From contig CP051239.1 of assembly GCA_017794945.1 (NCBI GenBank), positions 2,780,692 to 2,844,691 on the forward strand: 64,000 bases of DNA, read 5' to 3'. Position numbers and translations under genes: made by a program. The notes below the pieces were generated by a model. The model searched no databases. It had not been told where the DNA came from and worked only from the letters and a program-made list of their open reading frames with translations. Source of the stretch: Alcanivorax sp. (GTDB taxonomy: Bacteria > Pseudomonadota > Gammaproteobacteria > Pseudomonadales > Alcanivoracaceae). Within the stretch, counting starts at the first letter, position 1. Every line of letters begins with the position of its first letter. Of this stretch, positions 33,636 through 43,631 are shown one piece after another.

Positions 33636-35981
33636 CTAGGCCGCGGTCTGGATTTTCTGGAACAGCCAGTCGTGCAGTCCGTCGGACAGCAGCGGCAGGA
33701 AGGCGACGATCAGCAGGGCGGTGAGCATCACCGCGATCGGCAGCAGGAATTTCTCGTAGCGCCGGAAGAAGGTGACAGTGGAGAGGCGGGCGCTTTCCAC
33801 TTCGTCGTCGCCCACCACCTGCCGGGTCAACAGGTGGTTCAACGCTACCGGAGGCGTCAGATAGCCGAGCTCGAAGGCGACCAGCGCGATCATCCAGAAG
33901 TGCAACGGCGCGATGCCGTTGGCGGCGGCCAGCGGCGCGAAGGTAGCGTTAACCAGAATCACCGCGCCCAGCGGGTCGATGAACATGCCCACCAGCACCA
34001 GGGCAATCACCAGGAACAGGCCGGCGATCCAGATCGAGGCGAAGGCGTCCGGCAGCAGTTCCAGCATCCCGGAGCGTTCGATGATGCCGGCGGTGCCCAC
34101 GGACAGAGCGATCAACATCAGCATGGCGCCGATATGGCCGGCGGTTTCGCCGGTGGCGAAGCGCAGGCTGCCTTCCAACTTCTCGGAGACGCCTTCCTCG
34201 GGCGGGTAATCGGACACCGGGTCGCGGTTGTCCCGGGACGACAGCGCGGAGCCATAGTGCACGCCCAGGAACAGAATCATCAGAAGGTTACGCCAGGTCT
34301 CGCTCCACAGCGCCGCTTCCAGCTCGTCGGCGGAGGTGCCGCCGGGGATCTCGCCGCTGACGAGCACCTGGTAGCCCTCGGCGATATTCATGAAGGAGAG
34401 CACCAGCATCGGTACCAGGAAGACGCTGAACAGATGCAGAGTATGGCGGCTGAACTTTTCGTAGATGAGAATCGCCAGCAGCATCACCGGCAGAATGATC
34501 GGCGCGGAGAACTCGTCCAGTTGGCGCCCCAGCACGTCGCTGAAGAATACCGCCACGGCGCCGACCACGACGCCGTAGGGCGTCAGCGGAATCATTTTTT
34601 TGAGGCTGGCCGGCAGCGCTTGCGAGAACGGCGCGATGCGTGCCGGGGTGGTGCGCGCGAACTGGCTGTAGATAAAGAAAATAAACAGGCTGAGCGCGAA
34701 CACCTTGGCGCCGGAGGCGAACAGCTCGCTGGTGGTGACGCTTTTGTTGAGCGCGGCGATCATGACCACCAGCAGGCAGGGCCGCAGCACCACGCCCATG
34801 GAGCCGGACATGGCGGTGGCCGCGAGTGCCAGTTGCTTGCGCGCGCCGACCCGTCGTAGCTCGGTATAGATGGTGGCGCCGGCGGCGATCACGAAGATGC
34901 CGGACGCGCCGGTGTAGGCGGTCAAAACGGCGGCGATCGCCAGCACCACCACGCACATCAGTTCCGGCGACATCCGCCATGGACGCAGGGCGTCGAAGAA
35001 AATATGCGTCAGGCGGGTCTGTTTCAGCATCATGCCGATCCAGATGTACAGCGCCAGGTTCAGGAACACGCTGGACAGCTCCATCATCATGTTCAGATAG
35101 ACGCTGGTGCCGTGAAAGTAACCCTGGGAAAAGAACTGCGCCGAGGCGGACAGACACATATAGCTGTAAAGCGGGATGGTCAGGAAAGCCTTGGCCCAGG
35201 AACCGCCCGGCTCCAGGTCGCGCGGGCGGCGCAGCAGCCGGTACAGGGACGCCAGAGTGAGGGTACCGAAGCCGGCGATCCAGATATTGTGCAGGTAAAA
35301 ATTATCCACGGTGACGCCGGCGGCCATCGATTCCGAATCCTGGATTCGATACGCGATCGCCGACACCAGCAGCAACGCGTTGGCCGCCAGCTGGCCGCTC
35401 AGTGACACCAGGTGATCTCTGTCAGTGCGCGCCGGCCGCAGCGCGATATGGTGGCGCTGAAAAGTAGTGGTGGTGGCGCAGATCAGCAGCAGCAGGCAAA
35501 GCAACAGGCGCTTGTACTCGCCGAGCGTGGACACCACCAGAGCGACACCGCCTTCCACGTTGCGGAAAGCGATCACCGCCGGTGTCACTTTCTCTTGTAC
35601 GGTCTGATAGCGTTCCCGTTTAGCGCGGCAGTTGGCACGGGTGGCTTCCAGTGAGTTACGGATCGCGGTTTCGTCCACCGAGGCGCCGCCGAGGATGCCG
35701 GCCAACGGATCGCCGGCGGACTCCGCCTTGCGCTGCTTCACGATCTCACGAATGCGTTGATCAATGTCCGGGTCCGGGTTGCAGGTCGGCTCCGGCATGA
35801 CGCCGGCGCTACGCAGCATGAAATATTCCTGCCAGGTGGCTTCACCGATCTTGAGCAATTGCGAGTGGATGATCTGTCCGGAGGACAGGAACACGACGAC
35901 CAGAAGAAGCAGCAGCGTCGGCAGGGTGGAAAACCATTCAGTGGGCGTGCGTCGGGGCATGCCCAGGGTCCGTTCCGTCAT
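33636..35981 (-). CDS. TRAP transporter large permease with fused N-terminal domain, copy 2
   Basis: A 781-residue polytopic inner-membrane protein. The C-terminal half is DctM-like: TAYTGASGIFVIAAGATIY, LALAATAMSGSMGVVLRPCL, DEFSAPIILPVMLLAIL, FIDPLGAVILVNATFAPLA and ELGYLTPPVALNHLLTRQ. The N-terminal part (about 350 residues) starts with a membrane helix, then a periplasmic segment with two cysteines (EPTCNPDPD and RANCRAKRERY) and further helices that may stand in for the small DctQ subunit. AAGGAA precedes the ATG. It is very similar to the 36141-38471 protein but lies beyond that gene's terminator with no binding protein of its own. Confidence 0.88.
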   Translation of the reverse strand: MTERTLGMPRRTPTEWFSTLPTLLLLLVVVFLSSGQIIHSQLLKIGEATWQEYFMLRSAGVMPEPTCNPDPDIDQRIREIVKQRKAESAGDPLAGILGGASVDETAIRNSLEATRANCRAKRERYQTVQEKVTPAVIAFRNVEGGVALVVSTLGEYKRLLLCLLLLICATTTTFQRHHIALRPARTDRDHLVSLSGQLAANALLLVSAIAYRIQDSESMAAGVTVDNFYLHNIWIAGFGTLTLASLYRLLRRPRDLEPGGSWAKAFLTIPLYSYMCLSASAQFFSQGYFHGTSVYLNMMMELSSVFLNLALYIWIGMMLKQTRLTHIFFDALRPWRMSPELMCVVVLAIAAVLTAYTGASGIFVIAAGATIYTELRRVGARKQLALAATAMSGSMGVVLRPCLLVVMIAALNKSVTTSELFASGAKVFALSLFIFFIYSQFARTTPARIAPFSQALPASLKKMIPLTPYGVVVGAVAVFFSDVLGRQLDEFSAPIILPVMLLAILIYEKFSRHTLHLFSVFLVPMLVLSFMNIAEGYQVLVSGEIPGGTSADELEAALWSETWRNLLMILFLGVHYGSALSSRDNRDPVSDYPPEEGVSEKLEGSLRFATGETAGHIGAMLMLIALSVGTAGIIERSGMLELLPDAFASIWIAGLFLVIALVLVGMFIDPLGAVILVNATFAPLAAANGIAPLHFWMIALVAFELGYLTPPVALNHLLTRQVVGDDEVESARLSTVTFFRRYEKFLLPIAVMLTALLIVAFLPLLSDGLHDWLFQKIQTAA

Positions 35982-36087
35982 GGGAGCATTCCTTTTTTAT
36001 TTTTTTGGTCATGATTGTTGTTATTTTGACCAGTCTAGCTCTTTTTTGTTTTCTATCCAAATCGCCCGGAGTTTTCCACGTTGCCAT

Positions 36088-36111
36088 AAAAAAGGGCCGC
36101 GAAAGCGGCCC
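36088..36111 (-). terminator. Rho-independent terminator of the TRAP operon
   Basis: On the minus strand GGGCCGC, loop TTTC, GCGGCCC, then six U (plus-strand A at 36088-36093). It lies 30 nt past the stop of the 36141-38471 permease and separates it from the second permease. Confidence 0.92.
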
Positions 36112-36140
36112 TTGTGGGTATTGCCGAGCGGTGGCCGTGA

Positions 36141-38471
36141 TCAGCCGCCGGACTGGATTTTCTGGAACAGCCACTCGTGCAGGCCGTCGGAAACCAGCGG
36201 CAGGAACGACACGATCAGCAGCGCGGTCAGCATGGTCGCGATGGGAAGCAGGAACTTCTCATAGCGCCGGAAGAAGCTGCCGGTGCTGAGCTTGGCACTT
36301 TCCACCTCGTCGTCACCGACCACTTGTCGCGTCAACAGGTGGTTGAGGGCCACCGGTGGTGTCAGGTACCCCAGCTCAAAGGCCACCAGTGTGATCATCC
36401 AGAAGTGCAGTGGATCAATGCCGTTATTGAAGGCCACCTGGGCAATGGTGGCGTTGACAAGGATCACCGCGCCGTAGGGGTCCATGATCATGCCGATGAT
36501 CACCATGGTCACCACCAGGATGCCCATCGCCACCCAGATCGACGGGAACACCTCGGGCAGCATTTCCAGCAGACCGGAGCGTTCAATAATGCCGCCGGTG
36601 CTCACCGACAGGGCCATCAGCATCAACAGGGCGCCGATGTGACCGGTGGTTTCATTGGTGGCCATGCGCAGGGAGCCTTCCAGCTTCTCCGATACGCCGG
36701 CTTCCGGCTGATAGTGCGGGTCCTGATCACCGGTTTTCACCAGGTAGTGGATCACCATGAAGGCGGTCAGGAAGGTGTTGCGCCAGAATTCGGCCCACAG
36801 GATGTCTTCCAGCTCCGCGGCGGACACGCCCACCGGGACCTGCCCGCTGGTCAGCGCCTGATAGCCTTCCCAGATGCCCATGTAGGACATCACCACCATG
36901 GGGACCAGGAAGAGGGTGAACAGGTGCAGCAGATGGCGGCTGAACTTCTCGTAGAAGAGAATACCGATCATCATCACGGGCAGAATGATGGGTGCGGAGA
37001 ACTCGTCGAGTTGACGGCCGAGCACGTCACTGAACAGCACCAGAACGGCACCCACGATGATCGCGTAGGGCATCAGCGGTACCATGCGCTTGAGGCTCTT
37101 GGGCAGCGCCTCGGAGAACGGCGCGATGCGAGCCGGCGAGGTACGCGCGAACTGGCTGTAGATAAAGAACAGGAACAGGCTCAGGAAGAAGATTTTATAG
37201 CCGGACGAGAACAGCTCGGCGGTGGTCACGCTCTTGTTGAGCGCGGCGATAATCACCACCAGCAAGCAGGGACGCAACACCACACCCATGGAGCCGGACA
37301 TGGCGGTGGCGGCCAGAGCGAGCTGCTTGCGCGCGCCCACCCGGATCAGTTCCTGATAAATCGTGGCACCCGCCGCGATAACGAAGATACCGGAAGCGCC
37401 GGTATAAGCGGTGGGGATGGCGGCGACCGCCAGGACCACGAAACACATCAGTTCCGGCGACATCTTCCAGGGTCGCAGAATATCGAACACCAGATGCGCC
37501 AGCTTGGTCTGCTTGAGCAGCATGCCGATCCAGATGTACAGCGCCAGATTCAGGAACAGGGTGGACAGCTCCATCATCATGTTCAGATAGACGCTGATAC
37601 CGTGGTAGTAGCCCTGGCTGGCGAATTGCGCGGCCGCGGTCAGCGACATAAAGCTGTACAGCGGGATGGTCAGGAACGCCTTGGGCCAGGAGCCCCCGGT
37701 CTCCAGATTCCTGGGCGGCCGGATCAACTGATAAATCGAGGCGGCGGTCAGTAACGCGAACCCGGCGATCCAGAACTGATGCAGGTAGAAATTGCTCACC
37801 GTCACGCCGGAAGCCATGGCATCCACTTCTTCCGCGCGATACACCGTCGCCGACATCAATAGTGACGCGTTGGCGATCAATTGCGCGGTGGTGGTGACGA
37901 TGTGATCCTTCTTGGTGCGCGAGGGGCGCAAGGAAATATGGTGTCGGGCGAGCGTGGCGGTGATCGCGCAGATCATCACCAGAAGACAGAGCAGAAGACG
38001 TTTATAGTCGCCGAGCGTGGACACCACCTTGGCGACACCACCCTCGATATTGCGGAACGCGATCACCGCGGGAGTGACTTTCTCCTCGACGATCTTGAAG
38101 CGGTCCCACTTGTTGCGGCAGTTTTCCCTGGAGGACTCCAGCGAGCTGCGGATGGCGTCCTCGTCCACGGACGAGCTACCCAGGATGTCGCCCAACGGGT
38201 CGTCGGCCGCCTCGGCCTTGCGTTGTTCCACGACTTCCCTGACCCGCTGATTGATATCGGGATCGGGGTTACAGGTGGGCTCGGACACCATGCCGGCGCC
38301 CCGCAACAGGAAGTATTCGTCCCAGGTGTTTTCACCGATTTTGAGAAGCTGGGAGTGGATAATCTGACCCGAAGATAAAAAAATCACGGTCAGAAGAATG
38401 AACAGGGTGGGCAGCGATGATAACCACTCCCCCACCGAACGCCTGGCCACGGTCAACTGAGGTTTTTCCAT
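36141..38471 (-). CDS. TRAP transporter large permease with fused N-terminal domain, copy 1
   Basis: A 776-residue paralogue of the 33636-35981 permease, with the same layout: N-terminal helix, two-cysteine periplasmic segment (EPTCNPDPD, RENCRNKWDR), several helices, then the DctM-like domain (AYTGASGIFVIAAGATIY, MSGSMGVVLRPCLL, QLDEFSAPIILPVMM, LGYLTPPVALNHLLTRQ). It should exchange solute with sodium ions using a periplasmic binding protein. It is the third gene of the minus-strand set TatT-like lipoprotein, binding protein, permease, with a terminator-like hairpin before it and a strong terminator after it. Confidence 0.9.
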   Translation of the reverse strand: MEKPQLTVARRSVGEWLSSLPTLFILLTVIFLSSGQIIHSQLLKIGENTWDEYFLLRGAGMVSEPTCNPDPDINQRVREVVEQRKAEAADDPLGDILGSSSVDEDAIRSSLESSRENCRNKWDRFKIVEEKVTPAVIAFRNIEGGVAKVVSTLGDYKRLLLCLLVMICAITATLARHHISLRPSRTKKDHIVTTTAQLIANASLLMSATVYRAEEVDAMASGVTVSNFYLHQFWIAGFALLTAASIYQLIRPPRNLETGGSWPKAFLTIPLYSFMSLTAAAQFASQGYYHGISVYLNMMMELSTLFLNLALYIWIGMLLKQTKLAHLVFDILRPWKMSPELMCFVVLAVAAIPTAYTGASGIFVIAAGATIYQELIRVGARKQLALAATAMSGSMGVVLRPCLLVVIIAALNKSVTTAELFSSGYKIFFLSLFLFFIYSQFARTSPARIAPFSEALPKSLKRMVPLMPYAIIVGAVLVLFSDVLGRQLDEFSAPIILPVMMIGILFYEKFSRHLLHLFTLFLVPMVVMSYMGIWEGYQALTSGQVPVGVSAAELEDILWAEFWRNTFLTAFMVIHYLVKTGDQDPHYQPEAGVSEKLEGSLRMATNETTGHIGALLMLMALSVSTGGIIERSGLLEMLPEVFPSIWVAMGILVVTMVIIGMIMDPYGAVILVNATIAQVAFNNGIDPLHFWMITLVAFELGYLTPPVALNHLLTRQVVGDDEVESAKLSTGSFFRRYEKFLLPIATMLTALLIVSFLPLVSDGLHEWLFQKIQSGG

Positions 38472-38571
38472 TATTCACCCGGTTATTGTTATGCCGTTTT
38501 CAAACGGCACTATCACCTTGCCGGCACCGAGGCTCGCCCGCGGCGCCAGCGTGCGTACTACATACAAAGAG

Positions 38572-38597
38572 AAAACGGGGCCCGGTGAGGCCCCGTT
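38572..38597 (-). terminator. Intercistronic terminator between binding protein and permease
   Basis: A 9-bp stem, AACGGGGCC (38574-38582) with GGCCCCGTT (38589-38597), followed on the minus strand by UUUUCUC. It lies 21 nt after the binding-protein stop and 100 nt before the permease start. It probably gives partial termination so that more binding protein than permease is made. Confidence 0.7.
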
Positions 38598-38618
38598 GGT
38601 TCGCGTCCGGCGAGGTGA

Positions 38619-39635
38619 TTACTCCATCGCCAAGGTGCACTCCGCCCGGCTCGGGTCGGTTTTGCAGCGCACCTTGCGGAGGAGGTCCATCAGGTCCTTG
38701 TTATACATACCGCTTTCGGTCATGTTCACGCGGGCTTCGCGCAGCATTTCGTTATAGCGGCGTTTGTCTTCTTCAGGGATGTCGATCCACCATTTGTCAT
38801 CCACTTCGTTCTCGGCGTTGCGGATAACCTGCATGGCGCGATCAAACTGGCCCAGCATCCAGGTGCGTGAATTGGCGGCGAACTCGTCGGAGAACTTGTC
38901 GCTGCGCAATACGATCTGGTTGGTCAGCTGACCCAGGGTGTAGCGAACGATACCACCGTCCGGCTGCATGCCCTTGTACAGCTCCAGGGCGGAGTAGGCG
39001 ACCACCGGGGCGAAGCAGATATCCACCGAGTCGTTGTTGAAACGGCCGGCGAAGTTGGTGATATCCGACGGCACCGGGGACATGCCCACCTGGGAAGCCA
39101 TGTTGGCCTGGTCCGGGGCGTATTCCATCACCGAGATGGATTTACCGGACAGCTCACCGACGGTGTCGATGCTCTGGTCCTTAACGAACAGATAGGCCGC
39201 GCCCATGGGGGCGAAACCGGCGATGGTGTAACCGTTCTGCTTGAGCTGCTTGTTGATGGACGCGTTGCCGCTGGCCATCACCCGGAAAACGGTTTGCAGT
39301 TCCTCATAGGTGGGGATGGCCCCCACGGCTTCCATGCTGCCGGCGTAGCTGTTGAACTGACGTACCCGCAGACCGGTGAGCACGGCGCCGTCACACTGGC
39401 CCGCCTTCAGGTCCTCGGCGGCGATCTTCTCGTCGGTATAGGGCTTGAGCTTGAGGTCCACGCCCCAACCGGCCGCCTGGGTCTTGTAGTCCTTCATGAT
39501 GTTATACACATCACCGCTGGCACCGATGATATCGAATACGCAGAGGCTGCGCTCGGTGTTGGCGGCCTGGGCGGACATGGAGGCCAGGCCCACCGTCGTC
39601 ACCGCCGCCATCGCTAAGGCTTTGAAAACGCGCAT
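38619..39635 (-). CDS. TRAP-type putative solute-binding protein, paralogue 2
   Basis: A 338-residue exported protein (signal peptide about residues 1-24, ending SAQA). It carries the shared family pattern SLCVFDIIGASGDVYNIMKD, EDLKAGQCDGAVLTGLRVRQ, FNSYAGSMEAVGAIPT, APMGAAYLFVKD, PVPSDITNFAGRFNND, CFAPVVAYSALELYKGM and the C-terminal pair VRCKTDPSRAECTLAME. It is the most diverged of the four. It follows the TatT-like lipoprotein gene by 85 nt and precedes permease copy 1, so it is the likely cognate binding protein of that permease. Confidence 0.88.
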   Translation of the reverse strand: MRVFKALAMAAVTTVGLASMSAQAANTERSLCVFDIIGASGDVYNIMKDYKTQAAGWGVDLKLKPYTDEKIAAEDLKAGQCDGAVLTGLRVRQFNSYAGSMEAVGAIPTYEELQTVFRVMASGNASINKQLKQNGYTIAGFAPMGAAYLFVKDQSIDTVGELSGKSISVMEYAPDQANMASQVGMSPVPSDITNFAGRFNNDSVDICFAPVVAYSALELYKGMQPDGGIVRYTLGQLTNQIVLRSDKFSDEFAANSRTWMLGQFDRAMQVIRNAENEVDDKWWIDIPEEDKRRYNEMLREARVNMTESGMYNKDLMDLLRKVRCKTDPSRAECTLAME

Positions 39636-39720
39636 CGGTTTCTCTCCTTGCTTACTTCTTGTCTGTTGGAAGGCGGGGCCGGCAAGGCCCCGCGCTTGTC
39701 ACCGCTTGCTTTAATAAGGA

Positions 39721-40743
39721 CTACAGCAGATCGTCAATGTTCATCTTCGGCTCGCTGGACGCGTCGTCCCAGAAAGTGCCGAGACCGTTGAGCGGGGTAC
39801 GCTTGCCGGTGTTCTCGGTCCAGAGACGATCAGAGAGGCCGGTGACCAGGATTTCGGCGATGGCGTCGATCATGGCGTAATCTTCATTGATGTTTTCACC
39901 GTTGGCGGCGAAATCGCGGATCGCGGTGCGCAGGCGATCATTGTCGCCTTTGCCGTAGGCGCTGATGGCGTAGAAGGCGCTGCCCAGACGGACGCCGCTT
40001 TCGAAGCCTTTTTCAGCGGACTGTTCGAGGGTTTGCCAGGGCTGGGCGCCTTCCGGTGCCAGCTGCGGCAGGATGGTCCAGACCGCCGCACGCAGACCCT
40101 GGGGCGCGCCCCACCAGTCGTCGTTGTTCAGGCACTTGGCGTTACGCTCGACCTTGGCCACGATGTTACGCGGCACACCCACGGAACCGTCGGCGGCGCC
40201 GTCGGCGACCAGAGCCTGAACGCCGGCGATGTTACCCACCAGCCAGACGATCTGATCGAACTCGTGGTTCAGTTTCGGGCATTCGCCTTCGTCCAGCGGA
40301 CCATAGACTTCGTCCATCAGTTCGTAGGACTTGAGCAGGCGCTTGGCGGCGATCTTGGACCAGCGCTTCTGCTGAATGCGCGCGTCCTGGGCTTCGCTCA
40401 CCCGGCCATCGTTGACCGCGCGCAGATAGCTGAGCTCAGATTCCAGCGCCATCTGCTCCGCGCACACCGCGGCGGTGGTGTAGGTCATCACGCCGAGTTT
40501 TTCCGGGTGGGAACCCACTTCGCTGAAGGACATCAGCAGCGGGGTTTGCGCCTCGCCGGTGATGCAACCCATGCGCACGTCGTCATAGGCGAGCAGATGG
40601 GGGGCGAGTTCCGCCTGGCCGAAGCTGACCAGAACGTCACCAGTGGTTTTGTAGATGATGCCACAACCGGAAAGTGCAGTGATCACGCCACCGGCGATGA
40701 GAGCACGCGCGGGGCGCGCGATTTTACTGAGTAGAGAACGCAT
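39721..40743 (-). CDS. TatT-like lipoprotein of a TRAP system
   Basis: A 340-residue lipoprotein: signal peptide with lipobox ALSGC near residue 27. The mature part is helical with repeated TPR-like segments (MALESELSYLRAVNDGR, QKRWSKIAAKRLLKSYELMD, LRAAVWTILPQLAPEGAQPW, LGSAFYAISAYGKGDNDRLR). TRAP-associated TatT proteins are helical lipoproteins that bind the solute-binding protein and may form a ligand pore. The assignment rests on lipobox, helical repeats and first position in the operon; a direct family match is from memory and not certain. Confidence 0.65.
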   Translation of the reverse strand: MRSLLSKIARPARALIAGGVITALSGCGIIYKTTGDVLVSFGQAELAPHLLAYDDVRMGCITGEAQTPLLMSFSEVGSHPEKLGVMTYTTAAVCAEQMALESELSYLRAVNDGRVSEAQDARIQQKRWSKIAAKRLLKSYELMDEVYGPLDEGECPKLNHEFDQIVWLVGNIAGVQALVADGAADGSVGVPRNIVAKVERNAKCLNNDDWWGAPQGLRAAVWTILPQLAPEGAQPWQTLEQSAEKGFESGVRLGSAFYAISAYGKGDNDRLRTAIRDFAANGENINEDYAMIDAIAEILVTGLSDRLWTENTGKRTPLNGLGTFWDDASSEPKMNIDDLL

Positions 40744-41120
40744 TCCTTGAGCTCCTTTTTATTGTTCTCACGGCGTCGATGATAGTACCCAACCTTGTTG
40801 AGTTGGCACAAGCGCCGATTACAAAAATGCATGTAAGCCATTACAAACCTAATGCTAGGCTTGCGATCATGAGTTCGTGGCACCTCGCTGATAATGACCC
40901 TGGGTCTCGGCTCTTGTGTCGGAACAGCCAATGCCTTCGGGGAACTTCAGGAGCCCCCCCTCTTTATGCTTTATTTTTCAATCTGTTAGCGTCACGATCC
41001 CGGCCCGTTTCTGGGCGGCGGGGCGGAAACGGACCTGTTTTTTTAAAATCGCTGTCCAAAATAGCGCGAACAATAAACGGGGCGGTGTTGACTCTTTCAA
41101 CGGAACTCTAGGTAGATGTG
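40744..41120. other. Divergent promoter region between the TRAP operon and the AarF/UbiB-like gene
   Basis: No gene is seen in 377 nt. The part next to the lipoprotein start is AT-richer than its surroundings (40770-40900) and holds several short near-repeats (CGATTACAAAAATGCATGTA, GCCATTACAAACCTAATGC). It is a natural place for divergent promoters and regulator sites. I cannot pick a single promoter with confidence. Confidence 0.4.
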
Positions 41121-42485
41121 ATGAGCAAAGACACCATCGTTAATGAAATGCGCGCAAACCTTGCCCGTGAGCGGGAGGGCCTGGCCCTGGTGCGCAACAC
41201 CGCCCGCGGCGCTTTCCGTGTGTTCGAAACGGTGGGCGTGGTCGGCCGCCAGGGTCTGGGCTGGTTGCTGGGCGACCGGGAAGCGCTGCCCCGGCACCTG
41301 CGCCGTACCTTTGAATCCCTGGGCGCCACCTACATCAAGCTGGGCCAGTTCATTGCCAGTTCGCCGTCGCTGTTTCCGGAGGAATACGTCAGCGAATTCC
41401 AGAAGTGCCTGGATCGCACGCCGCCGCTGCCGTTCCATTACGTCCGCGAGACGGTGGAAGCGGAGCTCGGCGCTCCCCTGGACAGCCTCTACGACTGGGT
41501 TGATCCCAAGCCGCTGGCCAGCGCCTCCATCGCCCAGGTGCACGCGGCCCGCCTGAAGAACGGCGCCGACGTGGTGATCAAGGTCCAGCGGCCGGGCGTG
41601 CGCCAGGTGCTGCTCACTGATTTCAACTTTCTCTATGCGTCGGCGCGTCTGGTCGAGTCGCTGGCGCCGGGGCTGTCCCGCTCGGCGCTCTCCGGCGTGA
41701 TCGAGGAATTGCAGGCGGGCATGCTCGAAGAGTGCGATTTCCTGCAGGAGGCCCGCAATCTGGACGCGTTCAACCGCTTCCTGGCCGAAACCGGCAATGT
41801 GGCCGCGGTGGCGCCGCGCCCGGTGGCCTCGCACACCACCAAGCGGGTGCTCACCATGGAGCGATTCCACGGCGTGCCGCTCACCGATCTGCAGGTGCTG
41901 CGGCGCTACACCGACGATCCCGCGGGCACCCTGATCACCGCGCTGAACACCTGGTTCTCCAGCCTTATGGTGTGCGATTTCTTCCACGCCGACGTGCATG
42001 CCGGCAATCTGATGCTGCTGGAAGACGGCCGGGTGGGCTTCATCGACTTCGGCATGGTGGGGCGTATCCGCCCGGAAGCCTGGCAGGGCATGATGGCGTT
42101 CTTCGAGGCGATCGGCAGCGGCGACGTGCCCGCCATGGCGCGGGCCATGGCCATGGTCGGCATGACCAGCGAGGAGGTGGACGTGGACGCCCTGGCGCGG
42201 GACATTTCCGCTCTGCAGGACCGGCTCACGGATGTGGACGCCAGCGCCCTGGTGCAGGCCGACCGCAACGACCGCGAGGTCAATCAGCTGCTCACCGATC
42301 TGGTGCGCATCGGCGAGGGGCACGGTATCCGCTTCCCCCGGGAGTTCGCGCTGCTGCTCAAACAGTTCCTCTATTTCGATCGCTACGTGCAGGCGCTGGC
42401 GCCGGAGCTGGATATGTTCAGCGACCAGCGCGTGGACCTGTTCGGCACCCTGGACCAACTGCCCGGGGATGAGCCGCTCCACTGA
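41121..42485 (+). CDS. AarF/UbiB (ABC1/ADCK) atypical kinase
   Basis: A 454-residue UbiB-superfamily protein. The KxGQ motif is [20 protein letters not shown], the alanine-rich loop is [14 protein letters not shown], the catalytic region is [19 protein letters not shown], and the metal-binding motif is IDFGMVGRI. The family supports ubiquinone synthesis or handling of lipophilic molecules. The genuine ubiB normally sits in ubiE-ubiJ-ubiB, absent here, and there is no clear C-terminal pair of membrane helices, so this is likely a paralogue. It is inserted between TRAP genes on the opposite strand. ATG at 41121. Confidence 0.9.
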   Translation: MSKDTIVNEMRANLAREREGLALVRNTARGAFRVFETVGVVGRQGLGWLLGDREALPRHLRRTFESLGATYIKLGQFIASSPSLFPEEYVSEFQKCLDRTPPLPFHYVRETVEAELGAPLDSLYDWVDPKPLASASIAQVHAARLKNGADVVIKVQRPGVRQVLLTDFNFLYASARLVESLAPGLSRSALSGVIEELQAGMLEECDFLQEARNLDAFNRFLAETGNVAAVAPRPVASHTTKRVLTMERFHGVPLTDLQVLRRYTDDPAGTLITALNTWFSSLMVCDFFHADVHAGNLMLLEDGRVGFIDFGMVGRIRPEAWQGMMAFFEAIGSGDVPAMARAMAMVGMTSEEVDVDALARDISALQDRLTDVDASALVQADRNDREVNQLLTDLVRIGEGHGIRFPREFALLLKQFLYFDRYVQALAPELDMFSDQRVDLFGTLDQLPGDEPLH

Positions 42486-42497
42486 GCGGCCCGGGCC

Positions 42498-43613
42498 TTA
42501 TTCCTGCGGGTCGGCGCACTCGGCCCGCGAGGAATCCAGCTTGCAACGGATGCGGCGCTGCAGGGTCAGCATGTCGGCGCTGTAGTAACCGCGTTCGCGC
42601 AGCTGCAGACGCACTTCGCGCATCATTACCTCGTACTCGCGCTTGTCGTCATCCGGGATCTCGATCCACCAGCGGTCGGGGATGTTCTTGGTCTCTTCGT
42701 GCACCCGGTCAATGATTCGCTGATAGCTCTCGAAGAACACCTCGCGCACTAACTGGGCCGCTTCGTTGGGAATGCGGTCGCGGCGGGCCACCAGCTGCAT
42801 GCTGATCTGGGCGATCGGATAGTCGACGATGCCACCATCCGGCGTCATGCCCTTGTACAGCTCAACGATCTCATAGGCCGCCAGCGGCGCGGCGAGCACG
42901 TCCACCACGCCGTTGTTGAACATGTTGGGGGCGTTGACGATGTCCGTGGGCACCGGCGAGGCGCCCACCTGGCCGACCATCTCCGCCTGCACCGGGTCGT
43001 AGTCCAGCACCGCCACGTTTTTACCCGCCGCCGCCGCCAGGCTGTTGATTTTCTTGTCGTTGACGAACAGGTAGGCGCCGCCGCCGGGGGCGATGCCGGC
43101 CACCACGTAATCCCCCTGCACCATGTGCTCCGCCGAGGCGGGGTCGGCGAGCACCTGCAACAGAATACGCATGTGCTGCTGGGTGGGCAGTCCGCCGATG
43201 GAGTCGATGGTGCCGGTGTAGGTATTGAACAGCCGCGCGCGCAGGCCGCTCATTAGCGCCGCGTCACAGAGGCCGGCCTTGAATTCGTCCACCATCACCC
43301 GCTCGTCGGTATAGGGCACCAGATCCAGTTGGATGCCGTATTCCAGCAGCCTGGCGCGTTGATCCTGCGCCGCCGAGAAGATCGGCCCGTTCCGGCCGAC
43401 GATGTCCCAGATGCAGATTTTGCGGGTGTCGTTGCCGGCTTTGCCCAGGCCGGTCAGTTCACGCATGGCGTCGACCCGCTGTGTCATGGGCAGGGCGTCG
43501 TTGTAGACGGTGGCCCGCAGGTCGGCGTCGGACGCGGCCGCCGGCGCGGCGACGGCGGCCACCGACGCGCTCACGGCGAGCAGGGTGTTACGCAATGGAC
43601 GGAGTATCGGCAC
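42498..43613 (-). CDS. TRAP-type putative solute-binding protein, paralogue 3
   Basis: A 371-residue exported protein (signal peptide to about AAPAAAS, residue 28). An extra N-terminal segment of about 45 residues (DLRATVYNDALPMTQRVDAM) precedes the common domain and is shared in style with paralogue 4. Family motifs: KICIWDIVGRNGPIFSAAQD, DEFKAGLCDAALMSGLRARL, AYLFVNDKKINSL, VAVLDYDPVQAEMVGQVGA, FNNGVVDVLAAPLAAYEIV, LYKGMTPDGGIVDYPIAQIS, and terminal IRCKLDSSRAECADPQE. It lies 18 nt after paralogue 4 in the same operon. Confidence 0.88.
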   Translation of the reverse strand: MPILRPLRNTLLAVSASVAAVAAPAAASDADLRATVYNDALPMTQRVDAMRELTGLGKAGNDTRKICIWDIVGRNGPIFSAAQDQRARLLEYGIQLDLVPYTDERVMVDEFKAGLCDAALMSGLRARLFNTYTGTIDSIGGLPTQQHMRILLQVLADPASAEHMVQGDYVVAGIAPGGGAYLFVNDKKINSLAAAAGKNVAVLDYDPVQAEMVGQVGASPVPTDIVNAPNMFNNGVVDVLAAPLAAYEIVELYKGMTPDGGIVDYPIAQISMQLVARRDRIPNEAAQLVREVFFESYQRIIDRVHEETKNIPDRWWIEIPDDDKREYEVMMREVRLQLRERGYYSADMLTLQRRIRCKLDSSRAECADPQE

Positions 43614-43631
43614 ACGGCCTCCTGATGCGGT

